DNA of 64,000 nucleotides from Sitta carolinensis. Taxonomy: Eukaryota; Chordata; Aves; Passeriformes; Sittidae. The stretch spans positions 113,992,410 through 114,056,409 of the forward strand of contig CM063284.1 in NCBI GenBank assembly GCA_032173965.1, read 5' to 3'. This document shows positions 23,650-37,500 of the stretch, piece by piece. The translations under genes and the position numbers were made by a program. Every line of letters begins with the position of its first letter. Within the stretch, counting starts at the first letter, position 1. The notes beneath the pieces are model-generated. The model was not told the origin of the DNA and made no database searches. It saw nothing but the letters and a program-made list of their open reading frames with translations.

Positions 23650-26600
23650 TTCTGTCATTGTGTTGCTCTCAGATATTTGTTGCATCTGTTTCCTGTTAAG
23701 GAAGCTTAGTGCTGCCTTCTGTCCAGCAGGTGGAAGACTTGCTGCAGCATGTATAGCTCAGCAGTCAGGCTATATATAAAAACATTTTAAAGAAGATGCA
23801 GGAGTTTTCAGCATTTGGGGCAAAGAGATACAACTGAATATTCAATTAATGTTTTTGGGTTTTTTTTTTTCAAATCCGTGTTAGTCAAGGAGATATAATA
23901 GTTGAGTTAAAAGAACAGCAATCTCTGCACCAAAATTTGGAAACCTGAATTCAGTAGCTGAATCCAGGAGATGCCACTAGGGTAAATCCCAGGACTATAA
24001 ATAGCTGTGCAAGGCCTGCTGGGTTTTATTCTATATTTGTAGTGTCATCACAGCTGTAGAATGTAACTCTTCTCTCGAGTTCATGGAATACACTTCCCCT
24101 AAGCCCTTGCAGTTGGCAGATTTAGAAAGACATTCTTGAAGTTCAGTACCATTAACTGTTATTATATTTTTTGATCAGGGAAAATACATTTGAAAACATT
24201 GGAGACTGTCCAAGGAAGTACTGAGGGTCACAGGACTTACTGATGTGCAACTGAGCAGACAAGATACTGCTTCTGAACCTGTGAATATTACCCAACCTGT
24301 TGTGTTGTGTTGATCTTAGAAATGCTCAAGAATGTGCCTAGAGATATCTGATACAGGTAGAAAGAGATGTTTAAAGTTGCTTTTGAGAAGTAATTAGCTG
24401 TGTGAAGAAATTTATTTGTATGAAGTAGCTAAGGGTTACTTTAAATAATATGTGATATACATTGTACATATTAAAGTGAAGAAATTTATGAAGAGATGAA
24501 ATAAAATCTGTAGTGATTTTTTTTTTTTTGCTATGAAGCTATTAAAATCTTTATGTGATTAGTATGAACTAAAGGAAAAATTGAAGAATATGTTTTATGG
24601 ATAAGGTAAAGTCTTGGTGTTGTGCAGAGAGCTGGAACGAGAACCAAGAACTAATGGATTTAACAAATCTAATAATGCATATATACTTTTGAGTACCTGG
24701 AATATGCTAAAACTTGTAATCACGGGTTTCTGATCTCAATGATTTCCAGTATTTCAATAACTAGGTGGCTTAGAATTAATAATTAGAGACAGCAACATTG
24801 TTTTTAACTGACAGTGTGGTTACTTGGAGACTAGTATGGTTGTGCCGATTTCAAGTGGATGAACAAATGCTACAGAAGAACAGGATTTGGGGTAGCAACA
24901 ACGTGTTGAGTGTTTTGAGAGGCCCTTTTAGAGAAAGGGGGAGACAAAGATGATGTCTTTCTGTTAGACTGATGAGTTTGGCTGAAATTGTAGGAAACTG
25001 GCAAAGGGTAGGGTGTAAAATTCAGTCATGACTCAAGGAAATAAATACATTTGTTTGCCAAGCCTGTTTTTATCAAAGGTGTTCAGCCCTTTCTCCTAAG
25101 GAAATTCAGATGGAAGATGCATGAATTATCCTACTGAATGTCATGGCTGCAGGGTAGATTTTTTCATATTTTTTTTCCTAGTTGTACGAAGTGTGATCTA
25201 ACTCTTCAGTGGTTTTGTATATAAAACTCTCACCACTTTTATGCTACTCTTTGCTCACCAAAAATTTAATATTTTGGTAATTTAGAATTTGGTGTCCTGC
25301 GGTTGCAAAAATGCTGAAACTGTGTGTGTAATAGGAGAAGAAGAATGATAAGAGTAGACTACTAGAGAGATACTCCTTCTTATTACAATTCATGGTGTAA
25401 ATGCTGTGATAGACACACAATGTTCTTTCTTCAGGTGAATTGTGTATTTTAAGCTCTGGTTGACTTGAAAAGTTAGTTCTTTGTTAGTCTCTGTTTACAA
25501 TATGATGATATTCTACAGCTGAGCAAAATGTTGTGCCTGGGCAGCCCCTCTGCCACTTGGGTCTCAGTGGTGAGACTGAGCTCACTAGAAGGTTGAATGG
25601 CTCACGAGGGATTAGAGTAGTGCCTCTGCTGGTTTTGTTGCTAAGAACGAGAATTTAAGGCCTAGTGAAAGGCATTAGTGGATGAAACTTTCTGCTTGCC
25701 ACATCTTATTGAAGCAATTCAAGTGTGTGTTACAGGATGTATAATGTTTACATGCAGAGAGAAGTGTACAACCATTGCAGATAATTGTAGTAAAATGGTA
25801 GGTATGCTTTTCTTTTAATAATAACATATTGTGAAACTCTTAGCCATTTGATTTAACTTATCACAGATGATCTTGTCAGTGAGGCAAGAAATGCTGTTTA
25901 GGCCAACCCCAAAGCCTTTCTGGTATTTGTTTGTGGAAGCTCTGTGGACTTATCCACAGCCATGAAAGATGATCCGTGTTTTAGAGAAAATGTTTCTCTT
26001 CAGTGATAGTGAGCTGAGAGTCCAGCTTTGTCCTTTCTTAGATGAATAAACCTAGTCTTGTGCCAGAATGAGTCTGAAATCACTTGGTAAGATTCTAGAG
26101 TCAGAACATATTTTTTTCCTTTGCTTGCCTTAGCACAAAGCTTTAAGGATGTGTGATTGATAGCTGTGATACAGATTTCAGCAAAGGAGGAAGTACAAAG
26201 CATTCAGATCAGCATTTTTATCCAGCTACATATTTTCCCTGAAGCAAGAAATAATTTATGAAGTAGAAGCACTTATTCTGACATCAGGGATGTCCTCTCT
26301 TAAGACACTGGTAATGTGGTAGCCTCTTGTTCCCCCAGTAATTAAATCAGATGTCTCTCTGTGCCTGCTCTATGCTCCTGCCATTGGTTAGGTTGAAGAG
26401 GGGCATCAGCAGAGGAATTCTGTGTTGTTTTAAGCACTGTGTTTCACTGTGGCGCCAAGTCAAGTATCCTGATGGAGTTTAGTGTCTTCCAGACTATTTG
26501 ACCTGTTTTAAAAATTGATGTGAGAGGATACAAAAGCTCTAATTTAGGGAGCGGCAGAGTGTTTGACAGCAGATTCATGTGAGTTCAGTATTCTGCCTTC

Positions 26601-27480
26601 TCTCTTAATTGCCCTTCAACTACTCCAGTACGTTCTGCTGCTTACACCATCAATATATCCTTAGTAGAGAGAAAGAAGAGGAACATCTGGGGTTCATTGT
26701 TCCAATGTGTGTTGCTTGCACTTGTTTTGCTGTAGCCTGTAGCTGAAGTTTGTATGGCATCTTATTGATCCTGCAACTTACTCAAAAATGAACCCAGAAA
26801 CACAGCATATCATAGAGGCAATGCTAATATTAGTTATAAAGCCTTTATAAATCTGCATAACTTTTTATTGCCACAGGCTTTGTTCTAAAGATGTATAAAA
26901 CATGTCTGGTTTTATGCAACTTGAAATCATGAATCTAAGTATTTTTGGTTTGGATGTAATTCTCTTTTAGAAACAGCTTTTCTTCCCTGTTCTAGAAATT
27001 TGTACAGTATGGGCCTGTCTTAATTTTTGTCTTCTTTTTACTTTCATTGTGGAGTAGCAGAACCTTCAGAGCATAATCAACACATTTATTTTTGGTAGAG
27101 TACTTTTACAGGACTGTAGAAACAGTCTGTCCTGTATAGCTGCCTACACTGGTGAGTGAGCCAGAAAACCTTTTAAATAAACAAAAAAACAACTGCACAG
27201 TTTAACATGGTATATGTTAAGATTAACCATAATTGTAAGCAATAGCCTTCCCTCTCATGTTCCTCTGCCTTCATCTTTGTCGCATTTGAAAAAGTCGAAG
27301 CGGCAAAGATTTGAGGTGTAGTGTCTGACAGGGGATAGTGTCACTGTACTTGTGTATTTCTGTGTTGGCTTTTACAGGAAGTGCACAACTGAGGCTATTA
27401 TGCCATTCATTGATTTTTAGGTAGCAAAACAGTGCCGTAGCTGTCTCAGTAGATTGAACAGATTATCTGTTTAGTCGCTT
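23650..27480. other. Intergenic, no gene seen
   Basis: Non-coding sequence. A perfect MEF2 consensus (CTATAAATAG, 23995-24004) is the only motif I would single out. No coding exon or mobile element was recognised. Confidence 0.55.
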
Positions 27481-27484
27481 ATGG

Positions 27485-27760
27485 ATGTCAGGGTGTGATC
27501 CAGGCGGGTGGCTTTCTGAGGCCCTGACCTCTGGAGCTGCACAGTCTCCCCAGGCAGTCCCTGGCCAGGAGTGGGGCAGCAGGGCAGCCCCAGGCATCAG
27601 GCACCTCCCTGGGGATGGAGACTGGCCCTGCTGCAGACTGGCTGGGACAGGGTCTGACAGCCCCAGGAGCTGGCGTGGGGTGCTGAGACCTGGGTAGAGT
27701 GTGGGTCCTGGGTGAAGCTGGTCCAGGCCAGGAACCCTCAGTGCCATCAAAGCTCCAGCA
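27485..27760. other. GC-rich but CpG-poor block
   Basis: A roughly 275-bp stretch rich in CCAGG, CTGG and GGGCAG words with only about two CpGs, unlike the CpG-bearing blocks at 6.2, 23.0 and 46.7 kb. The pattern suggests an old methylated element or decayed repeat. Frames on both strands have no family resemblance. Confidence 0.4.
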
Positions 27761-30731
27761 CTGAAAGGGCTTGGCAGTACTTGATATTTTTTGAGTTTCA
27801 TGCTGTCGTTGTTTTCAGGAGAGACCTTGTTAAAAAGACATGGGAAGAATTCAAAACCATCTGGCAGTTTTGGAATATGGAAAAACACAGAGCTGTTCAT
27901 TACATTTTTGGTAAAAAGCACAGGTTTCTTCTGGAGGAAAACAGCTGCTGTATGGGACTTGCATCCTGATTGCAAGAGATAATTTGAAAGGTGATAAAAG
28001 TGCCACTGAAATTTTTATCTTCTGCCATTTTATAGTTCACTCCTGCAAACAGGCATGACTTCATATGCTATTTACTAGAATGCAGAGTATAAACAGGATG
28101 TTTTCTACATCAGCTGCTGAGTGGGAAGTGCTTGGGGGCTAAAGTCTAGCAGTGGATGAGAAAATTCATTTATGTACATCCTTGAATTTTGAACAGTTAA
28201 ACTGGCGCAACTGTGCTTGAAAATCTTCTCTCAGTTGAAATGAATGAGTACAAACCCAGTGTATTTTTTTCCAATATCAGTTGACTCTAATTTGAGGCAG
28301 CAGGCATTAATGTTTTAAGAATACCTTTTATAAGGCGTAATTAGAAATTCACAGAAAGATAGCTGAAAGGATATTTTTATATTAATTTGGTTTATTGAAA
28401 CAGGAACATTCTCTACAATAATGAAATGTCAGTAACAGTCTGGCAAAAAATTATTTGTTATCTGTCCGTATATACATTTATTCTTGGCAAAATCTGTTTA
28501 TGAATTTTGAAGTCGGTTCTTTGTGCCACAGAGTACTATGCCCTCTCTAATTAAAGTGAAATTTGCACTGAACAGTTCTTGTTTCTTCTGTGGCTAAGTA
28601 GGAGTTTTCTCTTGGCAGAGTATATTGATTTGGTGCATCAGTAGACTGTCAAATAACTTCTCTTTTACCTTAACACAAGGTTTTATATTTTCATTCTATC
28701 TCTATTTCACTTACGATCCTGTTTTTTTCTTCACATTCTGTTGACATTTACCTCTTTGCATCAACAGTGAAGAAAATGGGAAGGAGTCATTTGTTTTCTG
28801 ACAGTATAGAACATTTCTTTCCTTTTTTCTTTTCGGCTACTTATGTTCTATTTCTATTTTGTTTTCTTGTGACTTTTTGTATGGATTACTTTAAGATGTG
28901 CTTGCTATGTGATAAGTCGATATCCTATAAGGGATATTTCTAGAAGCAAATCATGCCACCACACTGTGCTATTTGGCACAGGTAGCATTACAAAGACTGC
29001 TGCTTCTCGGAGTTTTTATTGAAAACAGACTTTGATGGATTGATCCGTGACAGGACCTTGTTCTAGATTCTGAACACAGACTTTTCTTTGGTAATACACA
29101 AAGAGGTAGAACTTTCCAGACTTTCATTAGGTCATGGATATTACACTGTACCTCAGTCTGTGTCAACAGATGGAACAGGACCTCAAGGGGTTCTGCAATT
29201 TCCTCCCTGCAGGTAGAGGATCACTCCTGGCAGAGTTTGTTTAGCTGGAAGCTTGAATACTGTATTCATCTTTAGGACCCCAGTACAACAAAAGGTGTGT
29301 TCATGAAGGGCCACTGAGGCAGCTGGGAAGCCTGTTTCATGTGACTTCTTTGGGACAGTGTGTTTAAAGAGGAAAGGTCTCAATACTGATTTTCCTACAG
29401 CACAGGAGAAACACACGGCCCTCTGACAGAGCAAAGAGACTTATTTCCATAGGCAATAAAGTGAACCATGAGATTCTGCCTCTAGTGCAGCTGTGGGACT
29501 CAAGAATGTGAAACTGCACTTTAAATTTAGGGTAGACCTTGTGTCAGTGCAGGTTGTACTCCTCCCCTCACCCACTGGTGGTCTCTCTGCAGAACCATTT
29601 CTACTATAGGACTCTCAGACCATTAAGAGATTTTTGCATTTATGATATATTTATAGCTGTTGTAAAAAATGAGCACTGATATCATCGGGGATGAGAAACT
29701 CCCTTTTACCTCTGGGTGGCACTGCTTAAAAACGCTTCTGTTTGCTTTAAAAATCTCCGTAGAAACTGAACATGGCATGTTTCACAACTACAATGGCTGG
29801 CATCATCATGCACAACAGATAAACTGGTAAATGAGGCGAGTTTCTGAACAGACCCAGAGGGAGCTCAAGGGTTTTGTTACTTTGTGCCCACCATCTGTAT
29901 ACCACAATTTCAGATTGCTGTTTTTCTGAACACATATTATTAGTATTCTGATAGTTTTTCTGTATGTTACTTGATAGAGATTTTAGTGCAGCTTTTACGT
30001 GCACTACTTATATGAAGTTATGCTTACCTGCTGACAAATGATCAAGGGGCACTCAAAATAGGAAATACCATTCTGATCATCTACCTGTTCCAGATACTGT
30101 GATATATGCTCTTACATATAGCAAATATTATACACTTCCACTGTCAGGGAAAGTCCAGAGTTCCATCTCCAAGCTTCTTAGAAGTAATAATTCAGCATCT
30201 GGAAAAAAAAATATCATGATATAAAAAAGAATTTCTGGTTTTTGTTTTATTTCTATCTGGCTTGCAAGTTGTCAGGGCACTTCTGGATTAGTCTCTTCAG
30301 AAATGCCCATGTGACTGCAATACGTGGAGATGCAGTTATTGTCAATGGAAGCTGAAATTCTCAATTTTATGGTATTTTAAGGAAGATAACACAGACTATG
30401 AAAACCAAAAGAGAATTCAGACCACTGATTGTATTGCCTAGATACAAACTGTACAGATATTGTCATCTTTTTCACCTTGGCTTCCATAATCCCACCTCAA
30501 CAGCAGGTCTTCTCTTTAAATGAGAGAAAAGTTTAGGGCAGATGCAGAGCTCTGGTGTTCCCTAGATTCTGGGGAGAGACTATTTTTTTCTTACATTTGA
30601 AACAGTCTGTTACTGATCTGTTGATGAAATGTGGAGGTAATATGAGGGAGGAGGTCTGAAGAAGATCAAATACACAGCGGGGGAAGGAGGAATTATTGCT
30701 CCCCTTGAAAATAAAATCTTATGAGCTGAGG

Positions 30732-30787
30732 TTTTTAAAATTTAATTAAATTTTTAAAATTTAAATTAATTTTTTTAATTAATATTT
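30732..30787. repeat. 56-bp A/T-only stretch
   Basis: No G or C in 56 consecutive bases, built from TTTAAA, TTTAATTAAA and TTAATTAA words with internal palindromes. This composition is typical of DNA-unwinding or matrix-attachment sequences; the role is inference. Confidence 0.7.
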
Positions 30788-32887
30788 GTTTTAATGGTAG
30801 ATCACTGTAAATTTTTTAACTCTTAAAAAATCCATGTAGATTTAATTAACTTTACGCTTCTCTGATTTTTTTCTTTTCTTCTGGTGCTGGAAAGAAAATC
30901 TGCAAAGAATACTGAAAAGAGAAGAAAAAACACCTCAGGACTTGGCAAGGATATTTGCTTTGGTATCTTGTTTTTCAAAACTAGTTTCTATTTCAGACAA
31001 GAAGTTGTTCATCTACACATTGAAATAAAATATGTTTGTGTGGTGTATTTTAGGCATTATGTTATACCCTGATACACCAGCGTGTTCCTGTGTTTTCATG
31101 TAACTGCAACAATTTAAATGATACAATATTCTAAACTACAGTGCTTTTCTGTAATATTCTCAGTAATATATTATCATCCCTGTCATGTAATTCCAAATGA
31201 GTAATATAGCCCTTTGTTACATAATTTAATAATTTGCATAGATTGTTAGGCCTGAGTGTAGGATTTAGAACTTCTCCTAAGCTCTCCTAAATATGGTCCT
31301 GGATTTCCACAGTTTCTGAGCCTTCAGCAAGTCATGTATTCTTGAAAGAGCAAAGCCCTTTACCTGATATCTAACTTTAGCATATCAATCTGCACCACTG
31401 TGGTCAGAGGAATATGGCATTTCTCTCACTCACTGTATCCTCAAATAATTTGTCTCTCTGGTGCCTTAATTTTTGCCTTTTCCCACGCTTACGACATCTA
31501 AAAGATTAAAATGCTATAAAGCTTCATGAACTAATGTTTGTGCAATGTTTTGCATGATACCCATAAGCTATTATATGACTATTGGAGGTGTAGAACAAGA
31601 TCTTAAATAAACAATGTTTTCAAAGATTAAATAAAAATTTTCTCTATAGTATTGAACTATATTGCGAAAGAAAACATTTGTACAAGGCAAAGTGTACAAT
31701 ACAGAAGACACAGGTTACAGGATATCATTTGCACACTAAGATTACAAGGGAATAATCAGGCTGTTGCTTAAGTATTCAATATGTGTTTGCTGTTGCTATA
31801 GGTGGTATAGAAAATGATACTGAACTAATATCTACATTTGTTTTCAGGTAGGGCAATAGTATTTGGAGCACACTGTGGCTGGAATATGTGTGAGCAGAAA
31901 AAAGCAGTATCCCTCACTTCAACTCTGTCTATCTGGCTTTAGTTTTTCTCTCACCTATTACAACACTTCAAGGATTGTGGTTGCTAGCAACTTGCCTTCC
32001 AGAGCAGCAGGTAATACCTCTTTCCCTTGTTTCCTGATTATTATTCTATAGCATGATAATATATCAGGATGAATTTATATTCTGATTGCACTGCAGCATA
32101 TTATATTTGTTGTTAGCTTTTGTGTTTTCTAAGGGATTGTGCCAAAATATTTGTGTCTAACATTTTAGAACAAATGTTAAATTTTTTTAATGCATACATT
32201 GTTCTACATGATATTTTTTCTGTCAGCCTAGGAAAGATGTATATCAACACCTTTAAATTTGACTGGGAAAGTAATCACTTTACTTCATGTGTACTTTTTT
32301 TACTCTTTAATTCCATATCCACAGGATCAGAGGCCTGTCAACTTTCTTTGATTTCAGTCACAGCCTCTTTTTTCTTCAGAAAGAGACTATTTTTATTTAA
32401 ATGCTTAACCTTAGGTGCCTATATTTGAAAAGATTTTGTGTTAGTGATTATGAATAGACCTTCAAAATAGATCAGCCTGAGATGCCACTTAAAAATTATA
32501 GGTTAGCACATGCTTCCAGGGCATGAGAAAGGACAGTTTGTTTAATGCTTTGTAATTGTCAGCTGCATTTTTAGTTATTCTAACTTTGCATTTTTAGTCT
32601 AAATGCAATATTTTGCTTTGTTGAAAATTATTTTTTCAGAATTGTTACCAATTTCACCACTTGACATCTCAACTGAAATGTAAAGATTTTAATTTGCAGA
32701 AACTTTGACTTAAAATTTTTGAGGGTTCCTATAAATGACATTGGGATATAGACAAACCAAAACCATTGGCTTACTAGCTTAGGTGGTAAATTTCCTCCCA
32801 CATTTTACTTAGCTCATAAAAAAGATGATGTCTTATACTCAGGGGTGCCAGCAGTGATCCTGAGCACAGTAATTGTCTATTTTGTCC

Positions 32888-32912
32888 TTTTTTTTTTTTT
32901 TTTTTTTTTTTT
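32888..32912. repeat. Poly(T) tract, 25 nt
   Basis: An uninterrupted T run with no recognisable retroposon beside it. Confidence 0.9.
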
Positions 32913-33521
32913 CTTTCCTGTCACATAGTGTTATTGCCTCTTGGCTGAATATGGGATTTACATTACCAAGGAATGGTAACTATCTGTCAGTGCTGTTATG
33001 CAGTATTATAAGTTCAAGTTCATAGATCTTTTCAGCCTGGCAAAATATATTAAGAGTATTCCATCCAAAATCCATGAGAATGACATTGCTGAGTGGCCAG
33101 ATACATCTTCAAAATGTTGCTTTCAGCATTAGAGAAATACAGACAATAAAGCCTCTCCTTTCTCTCTAGATTAAAAAAAAACAAAACAAAACCTGCTTGA
33201 AAGACTTGCAGCAAAGTGTTGCAAGTGTAAATTTTTGAAGTGCATCTCTGTGTCCCAAGCTCTAATTCTGGGAGATCGTATCTATGGCTGCGTACCTCCT
33301 TTAAGAATAGGATGACAAAACACACAAGCTGTGGCTCTGTGTGATTATTGGGGGAAAAACCTTGAAATACCTCTTGAGAGGCCAGATGTTTGCTTTAGAA
33401 GCTTCTTTATTCAGACATCATGATGTGCTTGCTGTATTAGTTGGGATTTACTATGAATTTCCAGAGATCCGCTTGAAGTGTTCTGTTTTGAAAAGAGAAG
33501 AAAGTTCTATTCCTTCCATTG

Positions 33522-33570
33522 TTTTTTTTTTTTGTGTGTGTGTGTGTTTTTGTTTGTTTGTTTGTTTTGT
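33522..33570. repeat. T run, GT dinucleotide and TTTG repeat
   Basis: Consecutive simple-sequence units: T12, then (GT)6-7, then several TTTG units. A likely polymorphic microsatellite. Confidence 0.85.
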
Positions 33571-34478
33571 TGTACAATTCTTGTTTTACCAACCTTTCAC
33601 AGTTTTCACGCAGCACATGCTGATGTAGACCACTCTTGTCTACACAGGAAAACCATGATGTTATGAACAGTATAAACAGTAATGTGCAGCTGTAGTTGTA
33701 GAGAAAAGCCTGCCTACCAGTGTGAAATCAGGGTCTCGCTGTGCTAGGCATTGCATGAACAACTTGTTGAACAGGATTTCTGTCTCAGTACTCACAGTAA
33801 AAGTATGGAGAGACAAAGTGTGATAAAGGGATAGAAGTTGTTTACCTGTCATCCCCTCTAGATCTTATTTTTTTTGGTCTAAATGACATGGTTGAGAAAC
33901 ATTGAACCATGAAGAACTGTAAGGATTAAGGTTGTAAAGTAGACTTTACAGGTCTAAAAAGATCATCTAATTGGTTAGGTGGAACCTTCTCTGTCAGGTA
34001 CCTGATTTTTGTTTTGTAGTGCATGTAGTTTACTCAAAATCAGTAAGGTATCAATTTTTGGCTAACACATACAGTGGTTTCAGAAGATGAATGATACAAT
34101 TGATTGAAGGAGTTGCTCTGAGTAAAGAAATCAATTTGTCAATTTTAATAGTATTAAATTGTTGCAACACATTCTGGGATACAAGTCTTCAAAGCGTCAG
34201 GCTGGGAAAATGGTGCCTTTCCTTTCACTTAGACTTGTATCTTGATGTAGAGAGATGTATTTTGTTATCCTCATTGCCAAAGAGCAAAGATGAAGGAGCA
34301 TGTTTGGATGACGCTACTACTGATCTCACTTTTGGACTCAGTAAATTAAAGGGGATGATGCATGAATGATGATAGCTTTTAGTATTGCTTTAGAATGATA
34401 GAGACCTGACTTGAGTTTTTTTGATAGTATTTTATGTTTAGAAAATGTGAAAGTATTTGTGCCAAGTAGACAAGAAAC

Positions 34479-34519
34479 AGCAAAAAAACCAAAAAAAAAC
34501 AAAAAACCAAAAAAACCAA
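34479..34519. repeat. A/C-rich low-complexity run
   Basis: Runs of A separated by CC, similar in texture to the tracts at 8.7 kb and 21.2 kb. Confidence 0.75.
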
Positions 34520-37500
34520 GCCACAAATCACTCCAGAGTAAGCAGTAGTAAATGCATTTTACTGGGATTAGGATGGTATGGACCTACCTTATTGCAGAAT
34601 TGTATTCAGCAGTACAATTTTATTTTGAATTTCCTCCAGCTATGCTATGCAGAAATAGATTTGGAGCTGATGTACATATCAAAAGCTGAGTATATAAATA
34701 CAGCAAATTTTTCTTTGCCTTTCTAGACAAACTATTCTGGAGACTCAGAATCCTCCTGTCTTGGGACTACAGACACAGTGGCTAGGTGGATTTAAGTGTT
34801 ATTGATATGCTTAAAAGGAAAATACTTTCTACTCCTTTTGATTGTGCTTAGGGATGATTGCTAATACTGAGGGGAATGACAAAGCCATATTCATGTTTAT
34901 AGTGCTGAAATTATCTTAACTAACCTAATGGTAGCAAAACACATACTCTCAGGTATTATTATCTTCTTTCCTATGATATAAACAGTTTTATTTACTCATC
35001 AAAAGGAAATTGGTTTGTTTGTCCAGTTATAACCCTTTAAAAATGCCTGAAGGAGCCCCCTCCTTGCTGAAGTGAATGTTCCATGCATTTACTCTTTGTG
35101 CCATGGCAACACGTGCTTTCAGTTTCTTGGAATGTGTTTTACTGCCTTGGTATCAGTTGTGTCAGCACCACCTGGAAAATAAACAGTATCCTTGGAGACT
35201 GTAAACTAAACACAGAAACACCATGGAGCTTGTGTGATTGCATTTGGTGTTCTGATATGTGATAAAGATCACCCAGGAATGGCTTGTCAAGTCCTAGTTC
35301 TACAATATTCAGTGATACAAGTTGCTACCCATGAGATTTGATCCAAATGATAGCACAGAAGAAGTGTTTGCTGCTGTGCAAGGAACAGATTATGTTTTAA
35401 TGATAGAAATGGGACTGAAAATAGATGATAGAAGAACTGTAAGATTGAGCTGTTTTTCTTGTTTTCCTTACGCTTTCCTTATGAAATGCTTCAAATGAAT
35501 AAATAATTGTAAGATTTCATTTTCTTTCTAACATGTACGTGTTGTGTGGACAGTTCAAATAGATAATGCAAAATGAGGTGTAACTTGAAGAGACATGGAA
35601 GAAGTACCTCCCAATGGCTTAAAAACAGATAGTAAAAGAGAATTTATTTCCCAAGAAACTGAAATAGTTTATTATAGATACATTAAAACATAATTTTAAA
35701 AAAACATTTTAATCCTCATAATTTCTTTTCTGTGTCTGTCCTGCTCTGCTGTTATGCTGGCCATAATCCTCCATTTTTCATGAAAGCCTCTCCATTCAGT
35801 GTCATATTTCAGGAATTCATTTCTGGTCCATTAAATCTCTCCCTGATCTTTCTGGTGGGAGAGTGAGCAAGCAGCTTGATCAGTGCTTGGTTGGTGGCTG
35901 AGATTAAACCATGACAGTGATACGTTCTTCACTGTATTGGAAACTGGTCTGTTCAGATCTTAAAGATGACTTAATCTGTGCTGGTTTAGTCGAGTAAAAG
36001 GAATAGCCAAAAGCAACAAGCAAGAAAATTAAACTAAAATAAATTCAAACAGGAATGATACTGAGAATTAATTACTGTTTCTCACAACTGGGCCAACTAG
36101 CTTTCAGGCAGCAAATTTGAAAGGAAAAGATTGAAAGGTTGGGTTTTTCCCCACAAAACATGGAATTGTGAAAATCTTTATCATACTTGTCATGGATGCT
36201 CAAAAGTATAAATAGATAAAGGAAGGAATAAGGAAAAGCTAATGGAGAATATATTCATCAACAATCGTTGAACACTATCATCTGTAAGCAACCTCTCAGG
36301 ATGCCTCTGATAAATTGGAATTTGGCAAGTAAGATGGGCCAGAGAAAACATCTGTGATAGATGCTTTATGACCTTTCTCCCTAAGATTCTGCTGGTCAGA
36401 TATTCTTGCTAAGTTGCTTTTTGGTCTGGCTCAGCCCCAAACGCCTTAAGTTCAAAGATTTTTCTTCATGAAGAGGAAAACCTTGCTTTTGCCATCCTGG
36501 CACAGGAGGATAGCAGCATGTAAGCCGGGTGTTGCTGCTGTGAAGGTCCTAATAAGTCATGGTATTTTATCAGAATGTCTTAAAACTAATGCTTTTTCCT
36601 CCACCCCAGGTTTTGTTGTTGACAGATGACCCAACAGGACTGTTTAATTCTACCACATGCCCAACGTGTCTGCTGCTGAAGGATTTCTAAAGACTACATG
36701 TCAGGGTAGAGCTAAGAGATACCTTCTACCGCAAATTGTTAGGGTGAGCTCTTTGAAACAACACATTAGCAGCAACCTTCAGAGTAACATTCCTCTGAGG
36801 CAGCACTTTCCACATAATTTCTGTTCTATACATGCCTGCTCTGCCCCTTAACCCCAGCACACTGCTGTGTTTCATGCCAGCACTGCTCATTCTGATATAT
36901 TCCTTTAGTAGATTGTAGGTAATTCAGTGCTGGGCCTTAGCTTTTTAAATGTCACAAAGATGAATTTCTTCTGTGCATCAATAAGAGCACAGTCATCAGG
37001 AATAACAAATTAATAGGAAACAATTGAACTGAGAAGACCAAAGACAATGCAACAACACAAGAAAATACATACAGAAACTTCTGTATCTGTTACCTGCAGT
37101 TTCCAACAGCACGTCTTTTCCCAGTGATTTACATTTGTCAATCAGTAAAAATGTTGCACTTTTTCCAACCATTTGAATATGCAGGGCCACTCATCTTAAA
37201 GGTAATTCAGCTTTGCATTTGTCTTTTTGTTCCTTTGACAGCTCTGTTACAAAGCAGTGCTCTTCTCAATGTGAGGGTGCTTTGGTCCCCTGCTAAGTGA
37301 GCTATCTTAGAATGTGCATCTTTTGTTAGTCTCTTCAGTCAGCAAAGGTCCTATTTTTACATAGTGATCTAGGTCCCCAAAGTCAGATGATATATTCTGA
37401 AAAATTCAGACCATAATTGTGTTTTGTTCTAGTAGGAGAGACAGTATAATATGTTCAACTTTGTATTTGCACTTCATTCCAAATATAATTTGACCTTGAT

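Noticed and set aside
27463..27975. A 170-residue minus-strand frame
   Set aside because: Produced by the GC-rich CpG-poor block plus its flank; no start or splice context and no recognisable domain.
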